This document shows positions 45,644 through 54,312 of a stretch of 64,000 nucleotides of DNA, piece by piece; the first letter of the stretch is position 1, and every line of letters starts with the position of its first letter. Source of the DNA: Tenacibaculum pacificus (GTDB lineage Bacteria; Bacteroidota; Bacteroidia; Flavobacteriales; Flavobacteriaceae); contig NZ_CP115917.1 in assembly GCF_027941775.1 (NCBI RefSeq), positions 95,001-159,000 on the forward strand, read 5' to 3'. The notes under the pieces are model-generated. The model was not told the DNA's origin and searched no databases. It saw nothing but the letters and a program-made list of their open reading frames with translations. A program made the position numbers and the translations under genes.

Positions 45644-45666
45644 TTATTTAGAATAATTTTAAATAA
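45644..45666. promoter_or_regulatory. 23-bp near-perfect palindrome (putative Fur-like box)
   Basis: The two halves TTATTTAGAAT and ATTTTAAATAA pair except for one G/A position, giving the idealised core TTTAGAATNATTCTAAA. The core is the same as the feoA operator at 34045-34057. Iron-responsive repression of both divergent transcripts is inferred. Confidence 0.65.
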
Positions 45667-45859
45667 AAAAAATAGAAATAAAACAACTATTATATATTTC
45701 GGTTTATTTAGAATTAAAACAAATAGATGTAAAAGTATGATTATCGTATTATAATGATTGTTCTGTTATTAATTAATCACCTTAATGTTGTTTTTTATTA
45801 GTTTAGTTAAATTTTTTTAAAAAAACAGAAAACAATACTACCTAAGAAAAATATTATTT

Positions 45860-45867
45860 TACTTTTG
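45860..45867 (+). promoter_or_regulatory. -7 element of the TonB receptor gene
   Basis: TACTTTTG fits TAnnTTTG, 39 nt before the ATG at 45907. No clear TTG lies at the proper distance upstream, so the promoter may need an activator or another site. Confidence 0.5.
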
Positions 45868-45906
45868 TAGTTATGTTTATTGAATCTAAATAAGTCTTTA
45901 ATTGCA

Positions 45907-48273
45907 ATGAGATATATAATAATATTGGTCATCTATTTTTTACAAATAATAACATTAAGTGCTCAAAATGATAAAATATCAGGTTGTGTATACAATGAAT
46001 TTAAAGAACAGCTAGTAAATGCACATGTAACTATTTTAGAGAATAATAAAACTATTGTTACAGATACTAAAGGCTGTTTTTACTTTTCAGAAGTGAGATT
46101 AAATAATTTCACATTAAAAATACAATATGTAGGATATAAGCCTTTTTATAAAAAAATTACAAGTACTTCTAAAAAAACAAAGCTCTCTTTTTATCTAGAA
46201 GAAAACGATAGTACTTTAGATGAAGTTGTAATTCAAGGAAAATCTAAAGCAGAAAAAATAAGAGATAAAGCCTATGCTGTAAATGTTATAGAAACCGAAG
46301 TTTTTAAAAATACAGCAACAAATATCAGTCAGGTTTTAAACAAAGTACCTGGTATTATTATTAGAGAAGAAGGAGGTTTAGGATCAGATTTTAATCTGTC
46401 TTTAAATGGATTTTCAGGAAAGCAAATAAAAATATTTATAGACGGTATTCCGATGAGTTATTTCGGAAAATCATTAACATTAAATAATTTTCCGTCTAAC
46501 ATTATAGCATCAATAGAAGTTTATAAAGGAGTAGTTCCTATTTATTTATCTTCAGATGCTTTGGGAGGCGCTATTAATATTATTACAAAAAAAGGAGTAA
46601 ATAATTATTTAGATGTATCTTATTCTTTGGGCTCATTTAATACACATAAAGCTGCTGTTAATACTCAGTATTACGATAAAAATAGTGGGTTCACAGCACG
46701 ATTAAAATCATTTTATAATTATTCAGATAACGATTATGCAATAGATATAATTGTACCAGGCGAAGGAGGTAAAATAACAGATGAAACGACTAATGTAAAA
46801 AGGTTTCATAATGCATACACTTCAAAAATGGGGCAATTAGAAGCAGGGATTACCAATAAAAAATATGCCGATGAATTATTAGTTGGTATTTTATTTTCTG
46901 ATAATTATAAAGAAATACAACACGCAAGGTTTCCTCTGAAAATGATCAAACCTTTTGGAGAAGTTTTTGAAAAAAATAAAAGTAGAATCAGTACTTTAAA
47001 ATATGCCAAAAAAGGTGTTTTTAAAAACTTAGATGTTCGTTCTTTTATAGCTCTTGTAGATAACGAACGCAGATATGAAGATAAAAGTAATCATAGATAT
47101 TTTTGGAATGGTGAAATTGAATACGATGACCATTTATCCACAGGAGAGCAAAGTAGTAGAAAAACCGAATTAACCTTATCACAAGAAAATATATTATTAA
47201 ATTTTAATTTACAATATCACCTTCCAAAACAGCAAATTATTGCGGTAAATTTTTCTTCGGATAATTTTAAAATGGAAGGGAATGACCCTTTACACACTAG
47301 AAACAATACGCAATTTGGTGAACCAAGTACAGTTGATAAAAAAGTAGCAGGATTGTCTTATTCATTTAATCTTATTGATAAAAAATTAAAAGGAATTGCA
47401 TTCGGAAAAAGATATAATTACAGCATCAATTCTTTAACGACTAATTATTCAGGAACTACAAAAGAAAAGAAAAATATTTTATCTAATTACACAGGGTATG
47501 GAGGTGCGTTAACTTATTTATTTACAAAAAATACACAAGTAAAAACTTCTTTTGAAAATGCAATTCGTTTTCCTGAAAACTCAGAAATTTTAGGAAATGG
47601 AATGGCAATTTTAACCAATATTGATTTAAAACCTGAAACAAGTACGAACATTAATATTGGTTTTAGAACAAATCAATATTTAAGCGATAAACATAAAATT
47701 CATTTTGAAACCAATACTTTTTTAAGAAGCTCTAAAAACTTTATCTATTTACGTCCAGAGTTGGTTTTTCAAGTAAACGATAATTTAGATAAAGTACTAA
47801 CAAAAGGTATAGAAGGAGCGCTTGAATATACTTTTAATGATGCGTATAGTATTGGAGTAAATGCTACTTATTTAGATATTCGAGATAAAAGTAAATATGT
47901 AAAAAATAGCACACAACCTAATCCATATTTAAATTCTAGAATACCCAACGTACCTTATTTATTTGGAAATATAAAATTAAATTATAACACCAAAAATTTA
48001 TTTAGAAAGGATGATATGTTTTCTATAAGCTCTTTTCAAAATTATGTACATGGCTATTCGTTATTTTTTGCTAAAATCGGAAATAGAGATAGAAAATTAA
48101 TTAAAAATCAATTTACACAAAATATTGAAGCTATTTATTCTCTTCAAAATGGAACTTACAATATTTCGGTAGCGGCTAATAATATTTTTGATGCTAAAGT
48201 TACCGATAATTACAATCTTCAAAAACCAGGACAAAACTTCAGCTTAAAGTTAAGATACTACTTATCAAATTAA
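45907..48273 (+). CDS. TonB-dependent receptor (XusA-like, siderophore-type)
   Basis: About 788 residues from the ATG at 45907, which is followed by a clean signal peptide ending LSAQ. A CarboxypepD_reg-like domain (about 20-105) precedes the plug (NVIETEVFKNTATNISQVLNKVPGIIIREEGGLGSDFNLSLNGFSGKQIKIFIDGIPM) and a 22-strand barrel ending KLRYYLSN. It is the outer-membrane gate, probably for a ferric siderophore judging by the PepSY and DUF4374 neighbours. The lipoprotein gene follows 26 nt later. Confidence 0.9.
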   Translation: MRYIIILVIYFLQIITLSAQNDKISGCVYNEFKEQLVNAHVTILENNKTIVTDTKGCFYFSEVRLNNFTLKIQYVGYKPFYKKITSTSKKTKLSFYLEENDSTLDEVVIQGKSKAEKIRDKAYAVNVIETEVFKNTATNISQVLNKVPGIIIREEGGLGSDFNLSLNGFSGKQIKIFIDGIPMSYFGKSLTLNNFPSNIIASIEVYKGVVPIYLSSDALGGAINIITKKGVNNYLDVSYSLGSFNTHKAAVNTQYYDKNSGFTARLKSFYNYSDNDYAIDIIVPGEGGKITDETTNVKRFHNAYTSKMGQLEAGITNKKYADELLVGILFSDNYKEIQHARFPLKMIKPFGEVFEKNKSRISTLKYAKKGVFKNLDVRSFIALVDNERRYEDKSNHRYFWNGEIEYDDHLSTGEQSSRKTELTLSQENILLNFNLQYHLPKQQIIAVNFSSDNFKMEGNDPLHTRNNTQFGEPSTVDKKVAGLSYSFNLIDKKLKGIAFGKRYNYSINSLTTNYSGTTKEKKNILSNYTGYGGALTYLFTKNTQVKTSFENAIRFPENSEILGNGMAILTNIDLKPETSTNINIGFRTNQYLSDKHKIHFETNTFLRSSKNFIYLRPELVFQVNDNLDKVLTKGIEGALEYTFNDAYSIGVNATYLDIRDKSKYVKNSTQPNPYLNSRIPNVPYLFGNIKLNYNTKNLFRKDDMFSISSFQNYVHGYSLFFAKIGNRDRKLIKNQFTQNIEAIYSLQNGTYNISVAANNIFDAKVTDNYNLQKPGQNFSLKLRYYLSN

Positions 48274-48299
48274 ATCAATACTATAAATTAAAAACAATT

Positions 48300-49508
48300 A
48301 TGAAACAATCAATTTTATCAATAGGTTTATTATTTACAATGAGTTTTTTTATCTCTTGTAATGATGATTCGCCAATACAACTAAATAGTACTTCAAACTT
48401 AGTAGTTGCTGTTGAAACGACAGGAGAATCTCCTACGGATGTAGTTTTAGGTATCGATAATTTTATAAATTCTGAAATATCACCAATAGGAAAAGGTATT
48501 CAGCAAGATGGAAAAAGAAGTTACTATTTTTTAAATGAAACACTTATCAGTTCAGGATATAAAGCTACAAACTGTATAGGTTACAATATTCAAAATGGAG
48601 AACTTACTAAAAAAGGGGAATTTGCTTTTCCAGTATCTTTTGATTTATTAGGAAAAGGAGACAACAAAACCATGATTGCCGTAGAAAGTCCTAGAGCTGG
48701 TTTTGAAAATAAAACTATCTTTTTAGTAGATACTGATGAAATGGTAATTACTAAAACATTAAAAACAAAAATAGATGAAAGAACTGAGGAAGGTTTAATG
48801 TCTTGGCCTACAGGTACTGTTGTAAAAGGAGGTAAGTTATTTTTATCATATTATTTAACTAGTTCTGATGGAAAATGGAAAACACCAAATTCCAATGAAG
48901 CAAGAATTGCAATATATAGTTACCCTGAGTTAAAATTCGAAAAATTAATAAAAGATACTAGAGGTTCTGATATTGGTTTTTACGGAAATTATAATGGGTT
49001 AGTAAAAGATGAAAATAATAATATTTATACTGCATCTACTTCTTCTTTAGCTTGTGGATTTGAACCTGCTCCAACAAATAAATCAGCAATTTTAAGAATT
49101 AAAAGCGGTGCTACTGATTTTGATACCGATTATTATTTCGATTTTGAAGCTGCTTCAGGAGGAAATAAAATCAACTTTTTACATTATGTAGGAAACAACA
49201 AGGCTATTGTAAGAATGATTACAGATGATTCTGTAAAATGGAGTGCATTTGCTCCTACATCAGAAAATCCTAATTGTAAAATTGCGGTGGTAGATTTAAT
49301 TGCCAAAACGGTAACAGAAGTTACAGATATTCCATTACACGGAGGTCAGTGGGCTACTCCTGCATTAAATAGCAATGGAAAAGTATATATGAATGTAAGT
49401 GATAATAATGGTGCTTACATTTATGAAATTGACGTAAATACAGCAACTGCTAAAAAAAGCCAAAAAGTTGAAGCTGCTGTTGTAAAAGGAATTTTTGATT
49501 TAAATTAA
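48300..49508 (+). CDS. DUF4374 surface lipoprotein (XusB-like)
   Basis: 402 residues. Lipoprotein signal with Cys20 in FFISCNDDS; acidic residues right after the Cys fit the Bacteroidota surface-export signal. The remainder is a DUF4374-type beta propeller. In Bacteroides thetaiotaomicron the DUF4374 protein XusB binds ferric enterobactin at the surface and works with receptor XusA and PepSY protein XusC. The same three families are together here. Which siderophore is bound cannot be told. Confidence 0.85.
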   Translation: MKQSILSIGLLFTMSFFISCNDDSPIQLNSTSNLVVAVETTGESPTDVVLGIDNFINSEISPIGKGIQQDGKRSYYFLNETLISSGYKATNCIGYNIQNGELTKKGEFAFPVSFDLLGKGDNKTMIAVESPRAGFENKTIFLVDTDEMVITKTLKTKIDERTEEGLMSWPTGTVVKGGKLFLSYYLTSSDGKWKTPNSNEARIAIYSYPELKFEKLIKDTRGSDIGFYGNYNGLVKDENNNIYTASTSSLACGFEPAPTNKSAILRIKSGATDFDTDYYFDFEAASGGNKINFLHYVGNNKAIVRMITDDSVKWSAFAPTSENPNCKIAVVDLIAKTVTEVTDIPLHGGQWATPALNSNGKVYMNVSDNNGAYIYEIDVNTATAKKSQKVEAAVVKGIFDLN

Positions 49509-49533
49509 TCAGTATTTTTTATTTTAAATTTGT

Positions 49534-49573
49534 AAAAGTCGTCTTGAAACATAATGTTTTAAGACGGCTTTTT
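49534..49573 (+). terminator. terminator after the DUF4374 gene
   Basis: AAAAGTCGTCTT and AAGACGGCTTTT form an imperfect stem with an AT-rich loop and T-run. Confidence 0.75.
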
Positions 49574-49599
49574 GTCTTTAAATTGTTTTTTTTATTTGT

Positions 49600-49607
49600 T
49601 ATATTTG
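49600..49607 (+). promoter_or_regulatory. -7 element upstream of hmgA
   Basis: TATATTTG matches TAnnTTTG. It lies 156 nt before hmgA, giving a long leader. No TTG at ideal spacing is clear. Confidence 0.45.
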
Positions 49608-49762
49608 TAAGGAGGCAATAAAAAACAGATAAATATGCATTATTGGCAAGGTCTTTTACCACATTTAAAATATATGATAAAACGCAAACCTGAATAACTG
49701 TTTTGTGTAGTAATTAAAGAGCTTAAAATATTTTTAGTTTCATTTTAATTAAATCATTTCAA

Positions 49763-50920
49763 ATGCCATTTTATCATAAATTAGGAAAAATACCACCAAA
49801 ACGCCACACGCAATTTCGCAAAGAAGACGGAACTTTGTATTACGAACAATTATTTGGAACTATTGGTTTTGACGGAATGTCGACCAATTCATACCATGAG
49901 CACAGACCAACTATGGTCAAAGAAATTCGCAAACAATACTCTGTAAAGCCTAAAATAGCCAAGGCAAATAATATTCAATCGTATCGCTTTCGCGGATTTC
50001 AAGTACCGCCAGAAAATGATTATCTAGAAAGTAGAAAAATCGTTTTAACAAATGCTGATTGTAACATCATTTTATCAGCTCCAAAAACATCAACAAAAGA
50101 ATATTTTTATAAAAATACCGATGCCGATGAGGTAATTTTTATTCATAAAGGAACAGGGAAATTACGCACCATGTTAGGGAATATCAATTTTAAATATGGC
50201 GATTATTTAGTAATTCCAAGAGGTATTATTTACAAACTAGATTTTGATGATGAAAATAACAGACTTTTTATTGTCGAATCGTATTCGCCAGTTTACACAC
50301 CTAAACGATACAGAAATCATTTTGGACAATTATTAGAACACGCACCATTTTGTGAACGAGATTTAAGAAGACCAGAAGAATTAGAAACCTATAATGAGTT
50401 AGGCGATTTCTTAATCAAAGTAAAAAAACAAGGCGAAATTATAGAAATGATTTACGCTTCACATCCTTTTGATGTGGTTGGTTACGACGGTTATAATTTT
50501 CCGTATGCTTTTTCAATTCACGATTTTGAGCCTATCACTGGACGTATTCATCAACCGCCGCCAGTGCATCAAACTTTTGAAACCAATGCCTTTGTAATTT
50601 GCAGTTTCGTGCCTCGTTTGTACGATTATCATCCAAACGCAATTCCTGCGCCTTACAATCATAGTAATATCGATTCTGATGAGGTTTTGTATTATGTTGA
50701 TGGCGATTTTATGAGCAGAAACGACATCGACCAAGGGCATATATCACTGCATCCCGCAGGTATTCCTCACGGACCACATCCAGGTGCAACCGAAAGAAGT
50801 ATCGGACATACAGAAACCGAAGAATTAGCCGTTATGGTTGATACTTTTAAACCTTTGAAAATTACCGAAGAAGCCATGAAAATTGCCGATGAAAATTATT
50901 ATAAATCGTGGTTAGAATAA
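49763..50920 (+). CDS. hmgA: homogentisate 1,2-dioxygenase
   Basis: 385 residues. The cupin-type enzyme opens the aromatic ring of homogentisate with O2 and Fe(II) in tyrosine breakdown. Visible segments: YEQLFGTIGFDGMSTNSYHEHRP near the N-terminus, the cupin strand KYGDYLVIPRGI, and the iron-ligand region with QPPPVHQTFET and HPAGIPHGPHPG. hppD, which makes homogentisate, lies downstream on the same strand with repeat copy 5 between. Confidence 0.94.
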   Translation: MPFYHKLGKIPPKRHTQFRKEDGTLYYEQLFGTIGFDGMSTNSYHEHRPTMVKEIRKQYSVKPKIAKANNIQSYRFRGFQVPPENDYLESRKIVLTNADCNIILSAPKTSTKEYFYKNTDADEVIFIHKGTGKLRTMLGNINFKYGDYLVIPRGIIYKLDFDDENNRLFIVESYSPVYTPKRYRNHFGQLLEHAPFCERDLRRPEELETYNELGDFLIKVKKQGEIIEMIYASHPFDVVGYDGYNFPYAFSIHDFEPITGRIHQPPPVHQTFETNAFVICSFVPRLYDYHPNAIPAPYNHSNIDSDEVLYYVDGDFMSRNDIDQGHISLHPAGIPHGPHPGATERSIGHTETEELAVMVDTFKPLKITEEAMKIADENYYKSWLE

Positions 50921-50949
50921 TAAAACTAGATTTATTAAAATAATTATTA

Positions 50950-51032
50950 GAAGCTAATCCTGCTTTCACTACTCGCTTTTTTTTGAAGAAAAATCAAAAA
51001 AAGAGCTCAAACAAACCGTTCAATCAGGGCTA
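50950..51032 (+). repeat. dispersed intergenic repeat, copy 5
   Basis: Starts GAAGCTAATCCTGC like the outer end of copy 1, keeps the full central hairpin, then AGAGCTCAAACAAACCG as in copy 4 and ends TTCAATCAGGGCTA. It is thus mosaic between the two subtypes. It lies 30 nt after the hmgA stop. Confidence 0.85.
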
Positions 51033-51154
51033 AACTCATTTACGAAGTTTAGTACTAATTTAATAATTTATCATTTATAGAAAAATAGGCATCTATAAAA
51101 AAACAAAGATTTTACAGATTTTAAAAACCTGTGAAGTCTATAAAAACATAACGC

Positions 51155-52318
51155 ATGAGTAAAAAAGAAGTAACATCAGTAAACTACGGTTTAGAAAAAA
51201 TATTTGAAGGAGCACAAGATTTTTTACCACTTTTAGGAACAGATTACGTAGAGTTTTATGTTGGAAATGCAAAACAAGCGGCACATTTTTATAAAACAGC
51301 TTTTGGTTTTCAGTCACACGCCTATAAAGGTTTAGAAACAGGTTCGAAAGATTCTGTAAGTTATGTATTAAAACAAGATAAGATTCGTTTAATATTAACA
51401 TCACCATTAAATAGTAAATCACCAATAAATGACCATATTGTAAAACATGGCGATGGTGTAAAAATTATAGCACTTTGGGTTGATGATGCAAGAAAATCGT
51501 ATAAAGAAACTATCAAAAGAGGAGCAAAATCATATTTAGAGCCAACTATCGAAAAAGATGAACACGGAGAAGTAATTCGTGCAGGTATTTACACTTATGG
51601 TGAAACAGTTCATATATTTGTAGAAAGAAAAAATTATAAAGGCGTATTTTTGCCAGGATTTACAGAATGGAAGTCAGATTACAATCCGCCAAGCGCAGGT
51701 TTAAAATATATTGACCACATGGTTGGTAATGTTGGTTGGAATCAAATGGATATCTGGGTAAAATGGTACGAAGACGTTATGGGATTTGTAAATTTTTTAT
51801 CATTTGATGATAAGCAAATTCATACCGAATATTCTGCTTTAATGAGTAAAGTAATGAGTAACGGAAATGGGCGAATTAAATTTCCTATTAACGAACCAGC
51901 AAAAGCAGCAAAACGTTCACAAATTGAAGAGTATTTAGATTTTTACGAAGGTGAAGGCGTACAACACATTGCAGTTGCTACCGATGATATTATTAAAACA
52001 GTATCACAATTAAAAGCAAACGGAATAGAATTTTTACCACCGCCACCACAAGCATATTATGATGGAATTCCTGAGCGTTTAGGGGAACATATGAGTATGA
52101 TGAAAGAAGATATTTCTAAGTTACAAGAATTATCAATAATGATTGATGCAGATGAAGAAGGCTATTTATTACAAATTTTTACAAAGCCTGTTGAAGACCG
52201 TCCGACCTTATTTTTTGAAATAATTCAACGAATGGGAGCTCGTGGTTTTGGAGCAGGAAATTTTAAAGCCTTATTTGAATCAATAGAAAGAGAACAATCA
52301 AAAAGAGGAACTTTATAA
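51155..52318 (+). CDS. hppD: 4-hydroxyphenylpyruvate dioxygenase
   Basis: 387 residues. It converts 4-hydroxyphenylpyruvate to homogentisate. Two VOC domains: the first from about residue 28 (YVEFYVGNAKQAAHFYKTAFGF), the second with iron ligands in YIDHMVGNV, GVQHIAVAT and the final Glu in TLFFEIIQRMGARGFGAGNFKALFESIE. The ATG at 51155 is the first in-frame Met. It supplies hmgA. Confidence 0.95.
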   Translation: MSKKEVTSVNYGLEKIFEGAQDFLPLLGTDYVEFYVGNAKQAAHFYKTAFGFQSHAYKGLETGSKDSVSYVLKQDKIRLILTSPLNSKSPINDHIVKHGDGVKIIALWVDDARKSYKETIKRGAKSYLEPTIEKDEHGEVIRAGIYTYGETVHIFVERKNYKGVFLPGFTEWKSDYNPPSAGLKYIDHMVGNVGWNQMDIWVKWYEDVMGFVNFLSFDDKQIHTEYSALMSKVMSNGNGRIKFPINEPAKAAKRSQIEEYLDFYEGEGVQHIAVATDDIIKTVSQLKANGIEFLPPPPQAYYDGIPERLGEHMSMMKEDISKLQELSIMIDADEEGYLLQIFTKPVEDRPTLFFEIIQRMGARGFGAGNFKALFESIEREQSKRGTL

Positions 52319-52344
52319 TTATAAATAGTAATTATAAGAAAAAT

Positions 52345-52390
52345 AAATCACCATTTTAATAAGTACTTGCACTTATTAAAATGGTGATTT
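52345..52390 (+). terminator. 20-bp perfect stem between hppD and tdo
   Basis: Two 20-nt arms (52345-52364 and 52371-52390) pair perfectly around a 6-nt loop; the 3' arm ends in ATTTT. It may act as a terminator after hppD, although tdo starts only 30 nt later. Confidence 0.7.
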
Positions 52391-52419
52391 TAATAATAAT
52401 TTTTATATAAAATATAAAA

Positions 52420-53340
52420 ATGGATAAAGAAGCGCTTTTAATAGCAATAGAAAATAAGTATAAAAAATTAGATGTTCCGTTAGAAACAATGCTAGAAGGT
52501 TTACTTCATAGCAAGCCTATTACTTATTGGGATTATATTCAAACGGATGCCTTATTAGCATTACAAACTCCTAGAACAACAGAAAAAGATGAAATGGTTT
52601 TTATCACAGATCATCAAGTAAATGAATTGTTGTTTAAAATGATTTTATGGGAACTTAATCAAATATCAGAAGCTGAAGATGCAATTACTGCCGAAAAATT
52701 TTCGAAACATTTAATGCGTGTTAGTAATTATTTTGACACGCTTTGCAATTCTTTTAACGTAATGCAAGATGGAATGGATATTGATCAATATTTGAAATTC
52801 CGAACTGCTTTAACACCTGCAAGTGGTTTTCAAAGTGTACAATATCGTCAAATAGAATTTGCATCAACAGAAATTATTAACTTGATAGATGCGCGTTATA
52901 GAGCTACTTTTGATGTAGATTCTTCGATTGAAAACACTTATAATCATTTGTATTGGCAAGCGGCAGGAGTAAACCATAAAACAGGAGAAAAATCAACTTT
53001 AATTAAATTATTTGAAAAAAAATATAAAAAAGAGTTTATCGATTCTATAGAAAATTATAAAAATTGTAATCTTTCTAAAAAATTTAAAGAATTACCTAAA
53101 GAAGTACAACAAAGTGATGAGTTGATAAAAGCAATGCGTCATTATGATTATACCGTAAATATAAAATGGGTGATGGCTCATTACGATGCAGCAGGAAAAT
53201 ATTTAGGTGGTGGCGATAAAGATTTAGAAGCAACAGGAGGAAGTAACTGGCGAAAATATATGCATCCAAAATATCAACGAAGAATATTTTTTCCTTACTT
53301 ATGGAGCGAAGAAGAATTAAAAAACTGGGGTGTTTCTTAA
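52420..53340 (+). CDS. tryptophan 2,3-dioxygenase
   Basis: 306 residues. Heme dioxygenase that opens tryptophan to N-formylkynurenine. Visible: TDHQVNELLFKMILWEL (heme-side helix), FRTALTPASGFQSVQYRQIE, and the C-terminal heme-ligand His region in VNIKWVMAHYDAAGKYLGGGDKDLEATGGSNWRKYMHPKYQRRIFFP. It follows the two tyrosine-breakdown dioxygenases. The rest of the kynurenine pathway is not in the window. Confidence 0.93.
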   Translation: MDKEALLIAIENKYKKLDVPLETMLEGLLHSKPITYWDYIQTDALLALQTPRTTEKDEMVFITDHQVNELLFKMILWELNQISEAEDAITAEKFSKHLMRVSNYFDTLCNSFNVMQDGMDIDQYLKFRTALTPASGFQSVQYRQIEFASTEIINLIDARYRATFDVDSSIENTYNHLYWQAAGVNHKTGEKSTLIKLFEKKYKKEFIDSIENYKNCNLSKKFKELPKEVQQSDELIKAMRHYDYTVNIKWVMAHYDAAGKYLGGGDKDLEATGGSNWRKYMHPKYQRRIFFPYLWSEEELKNWGVS

Positions 53341-53355
53341 TATCAAAATAACAAT

Positions 53356-53398
53356 AAAAAAAGACTGTTAGAATTTTAAATTCAAATAGTCTTTTTTT
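53356..53398. terminator. terminator after tdo
   Basis: AAAAAAAGACT and AGTCTTTTTTT stem with an AT-rich interrupted loop, flanked by A and T runs. Confidence 0.7.
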
Positions 53399-53444
53399 AG
53401 TTTGGAACAATAATTGTCTAACTATTTTCATAAGTTTGAATATT

Positions 53445-54221
53445 ATGAAAAAACTACTATTTTTTATTTCCGTATTATTTTTGACCTCAATTACGTTTAG
53501 TCAACAAAAAGTAAAACCATTTAAAGATGGTGAGTGGCTTCAGTTTAAAATGAGTTATAGTGGTTTTTTAAAAGCTGGAAATGCTACTTTATCATTAAAT
53601 GAAGAAAATTTAAAAGGAAAAAAAGTAGTGCATGCAACCGCTAAAGGTTGGACTACTGGTATGATTAAATGGTTTTTTGAAGTAAATGATAATTATCAAT
53701 CTTATTTTGATAAACAATCAGGAAAACCTTATTTATTTAAAAGAAAAATAGACGAAGGTGGTCATAAAAAAAATAAACACATAACCTTTAATCAGGAACA
53801 AAATACAGCTCATGTTGAGGATTTTATCAAAAAAAAAGATACTGTAATTAGTGCTGCAAATGTGCAAGATATGATTTCTTCTTTCTATTTTTTGAGAAGT
53901 TATAATACTCAAAACATGGCAAAAGGAGAAGAGATAAAAATTGATATGTTTTTTGACAATCATACGTACCCTTTTAAATTGCGTTTTTTAGGGAATGAAA
54001 CGATAAAAACGAAATTTGGAAAAGTTAAAACACAAAAATTTAGACCGATAGTAAAGGCAGGAAGAGTGTTTAAAGCGCAAGAAAGTGTTACGGTTTGGAT
54101 TACTGCTGATCAAAATAAAATTCCAATGAAAGTAAAGGCTTCTTTATCAGTAGGTTCACTTCGTGCAGAGTTAGATGCTTATAAAGGATTAGCAAATCCG
54201 TTTGAGATTGTTTTTGATTAA
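53445..54221 (+). CDS. DUF3108 domain-containing exported protein
   Basis: 258 residues from the ATG at 53445 (MKKLLFFISVLF), with a signal peptide ending near TFSQQ. The remainder is one beta-rich DUF3108-like domain: FKDGEWLQFKMSYSGFLKAGNATLSL ... VWITADQNKIPMKVKASLSVGSLRAELDAYKG. Periplasmic or outer-membrane lipid-handling is suggested by the fold family, not shown. It precedes an M23 peptidase on the same strand. Confidence 0.82.
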   Translation: MKKLLFFISVLFLTSITFSQQKVKPFKDGEWLQFKMSYSGFLKAGNATLSLNEENLKGKKVVHATAKGWTTGMIKWFFEVNDNYQSYFDKQSGKPYLFKRKIDEGGHKKNKHITFNQEQNTAHVEDFIKKKDTVISAANVQDMISSFYFLRSYNTQNMAKGEEIKIDMFFDNHTYPFKLRFLGNETIKTKFGKVKTQKFRPIVKAGRVFKAQESVTVWITADQNKIPMKVKASLSVGSLRAELDAYKGLANPFEIVFD

Positions 54222-54276
54222 ACAGAATAAGTACTTTAGTTATTGCTAAAGTTCAATAATCAATAGTTTTTATTTG

Positions 54277-54284
54277 TACTTTTG
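54277..54284 (+). promoter_or_regulatory. -7 element of the M23 peptidase gene
   Basis: TACTTTTG matches TAnnTTTG, 29 nt before the TTG start chosen at 54313. An upstream in-frame start at 54274 would fall inside the promoter. Confidence 0.55.
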
Positions 54285-54312
54285 CGAGTACACATATTTA
54301 AATTATCTTTTT

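Larger units (their letters stand above)
45429..45906. other. divergent control region of the Xus-like locus
   Basis: 478 nt with no gene between divergent PepSY and TonB-receptor genes. It holds the hairpin at 45441-45469, the PepSY promoter, the palindrome at 45644-45666, a second half-site (TTATTTAGAAT at 45704-45714) and the receptor -7 element at 45860. The rest is plain AT-rich sequence. Confidence 0.75.

Noticed and set aside
49635..49697. 20-codon ORF (MHYWQGLLPHLKYMIKRKPE) in the hmgA leader, with AGGAGG 20 nt upstream, possible leader peptide
   Set aside because: The AGGAGG is too far from the ATG, this lineage rarely uses such sites, and no terminator/antiterminator pair is visible. 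Conservation would be needed to support it.
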